From Thioalkalivibrio nitratireducens (lineage in GTDB: Bacteria; Pseudomonadota; Gammaproteobacteria; Ectothiorhodospirales; Ectothiorhodospiraceae), in the NCBI GenBank assembly GCA_011390385.1, contig JAABSN010000232.1, positions 1 to 5,126 on the forward strand: 5,126 nt of DNA, given 5' to 3'. The notes beneath the pieces were generated by a model. It did not search any database and was not told where the DNA came from. It worked only from the letters and a program-made list of their open reading frames with translations. Positions 4,791 through 5,126 of the stretch are shown here, piece after piece. How positions within the stretch are numbered: position 1 is the stretch's first letter; every line of letters begins with the position of its first letter. A program made the position numbers and the translations under genes.

Positions 4791-5126
4791 CTATTCGAGG
4801 GAGGAAATATACGCCGCCAGGTCGGCGATGGCCTCGTCCGAGAGCGACATCGCTTGCGGCATCATCAACGCCGTATTCGGACCAACCTGCTCCCCCGCCC
4901 GATACTGCTTCAGGCGATCGGCGATGTACTCCGCGCTTTGCCCGGCAATTTTCGGGAAGATACCCATCCCCTGTCCGGTCTGGCCATGGCAACTGGCGCA
5001 CGCCGCGTAGCGGCCCTTGCCCGCCTCGACATCCCCGGCCGGCGCGGAAGTGGCCGCAGCACTCTCTTCGTCGGCCGTGGCTTCCTCGTTCGTTGCCGAA
5101 CCATCGGCCTCGGCCGACGCTTCAGA
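4791..5126 (-). CDS. Class I c-type cytochrome, C-terminal 111 residues, cut by right window edge
   Basis: The minus-strand frame is open from the window edge to TAG 4793-4791. It encodes an acidic, Ala/Glu/Ser/Thr-rich linker (visible residues 1-31) followed by a complete mono-haem domain (about 32-111). AGKGRYAACASCHGQ (36-49... haem site C43, C46, H47) is the covalent haem site with proximal His. GIFPKIAGQ (55-63), YIADRLKQYRAGE (67-79), the MMP segment (88-90, likely supplying the distal Met ligand) and LSDEAIADLAAYIS (95-108) match the c4/c5/c553-like class I fold. Covalent haem means export to the periplasm, so a signal peptide or membrane anchor should lie beyond base 5126; neither is visible. 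It probably carries electrons between periplasmic or membrane complexes, but its partner is unknown. It converges on comM and is followed by a hairpin. It may be a single-haem protein or the last domain of a longer one. The haem domain is certain; the full architecture is not. Confidence 0.92.
   Translation of the reverse strand, partial: SEASAEADGSATNEEATADEESAAATSAPAGDVEAGKGRYAACASCHGQTGQGMGIFPKIAGQSAEYIADRLKQYRAGEQVGPNTALMMPQAMSLSDEAIADLAAYISSLE

Noticed and set aside
4693..5001. A 102-codon minus-strand frame overlapping the cytochrome
   Set aside because: It is out of frame with the CXXCH-bearing reading and shows no motif of its own.
1..5126. CRISPR array, tRNA, rRNA, transposase, toxin-antitoxin or phage genes
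   Set aside because: I saw no regularly spaced repeats, no tRNA-like cloverleaf, no rRNA-like sequence and no protein motif of these classes on either strand.

Overview
The window looks like chromosomal DNA from a G+C-rich (about two thirds G+C by eye) proteobacterium, most likely a gammaproteobacterium. The main grounds are UbiK next to ComM, a FolM-type pteridine reductase beside a MidA-type methyltransferase, and a class I c-type cytochrome with c4/c5-like sequence. Codon use with G or C at third positions leaves long open frames on the opposite strand of nearly every gene, and these are shadows. I cannot fix the genus from sequence alone. A halophilic or sulfur-oxidising Chromatiales/Ectothiorhodospiraceae-like host would fit but is only a guess.

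Layout. Bases 1-563 (minus) hold the N-terminal 187 codons of undecaprenyl-diphosphate phosphatase (uppP/bacA), cut by the window edge. Bases 593-1801 (minus) encode a MidA/NDUFAF7-family SAM-dependent methyltransferase that reads into uppP across a 29-base gap, so the two probably form an operon. A pteridine reductase-like SDR (folM) diverges from it, best started at GTG 1825. The two start codons are only 23 bases apart, so each promoter must lie inside the other gene's 5' coding end. On the plus strand follow ubiK (2651-2926, ubiquinone biosynthesis accessory factor) and comM/yifB (3024-4529, MCM-like AAA+ helicase of natural transformation). Bases 4530-4790 have no gene. They contain a strong hairpin right after comM, a nested palindromic stretch that may be a dispersed repeat, and a second hairpin right after the convergent last gene. 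Bases 4791-5126 (minus) are the C-terminal part of a c-type cytochrome with one CXXCH haem site and an acidic Ala/Glu-rich linker, cut by the right edge.

How the genes work together. UppP serves the lipid-carrier cycle of cell-wall synthesis, FolM serves pterin/folate reduction, and ComM serves recombination of incoming DNA. MidA (a complex I assembly factor in mitochondria), UbiK (ubiquinone) and the cytochrome share a loose respiratory theme, but nothing here shows a joint pathway. The window is mostly ordinary housekeeping and I found no new multi-gene system. The points most worth a second look are the palindromic intergenic element, the shifted cysteine set in ComM, the very tight divergent start region, and the acidic cytochrome linker.
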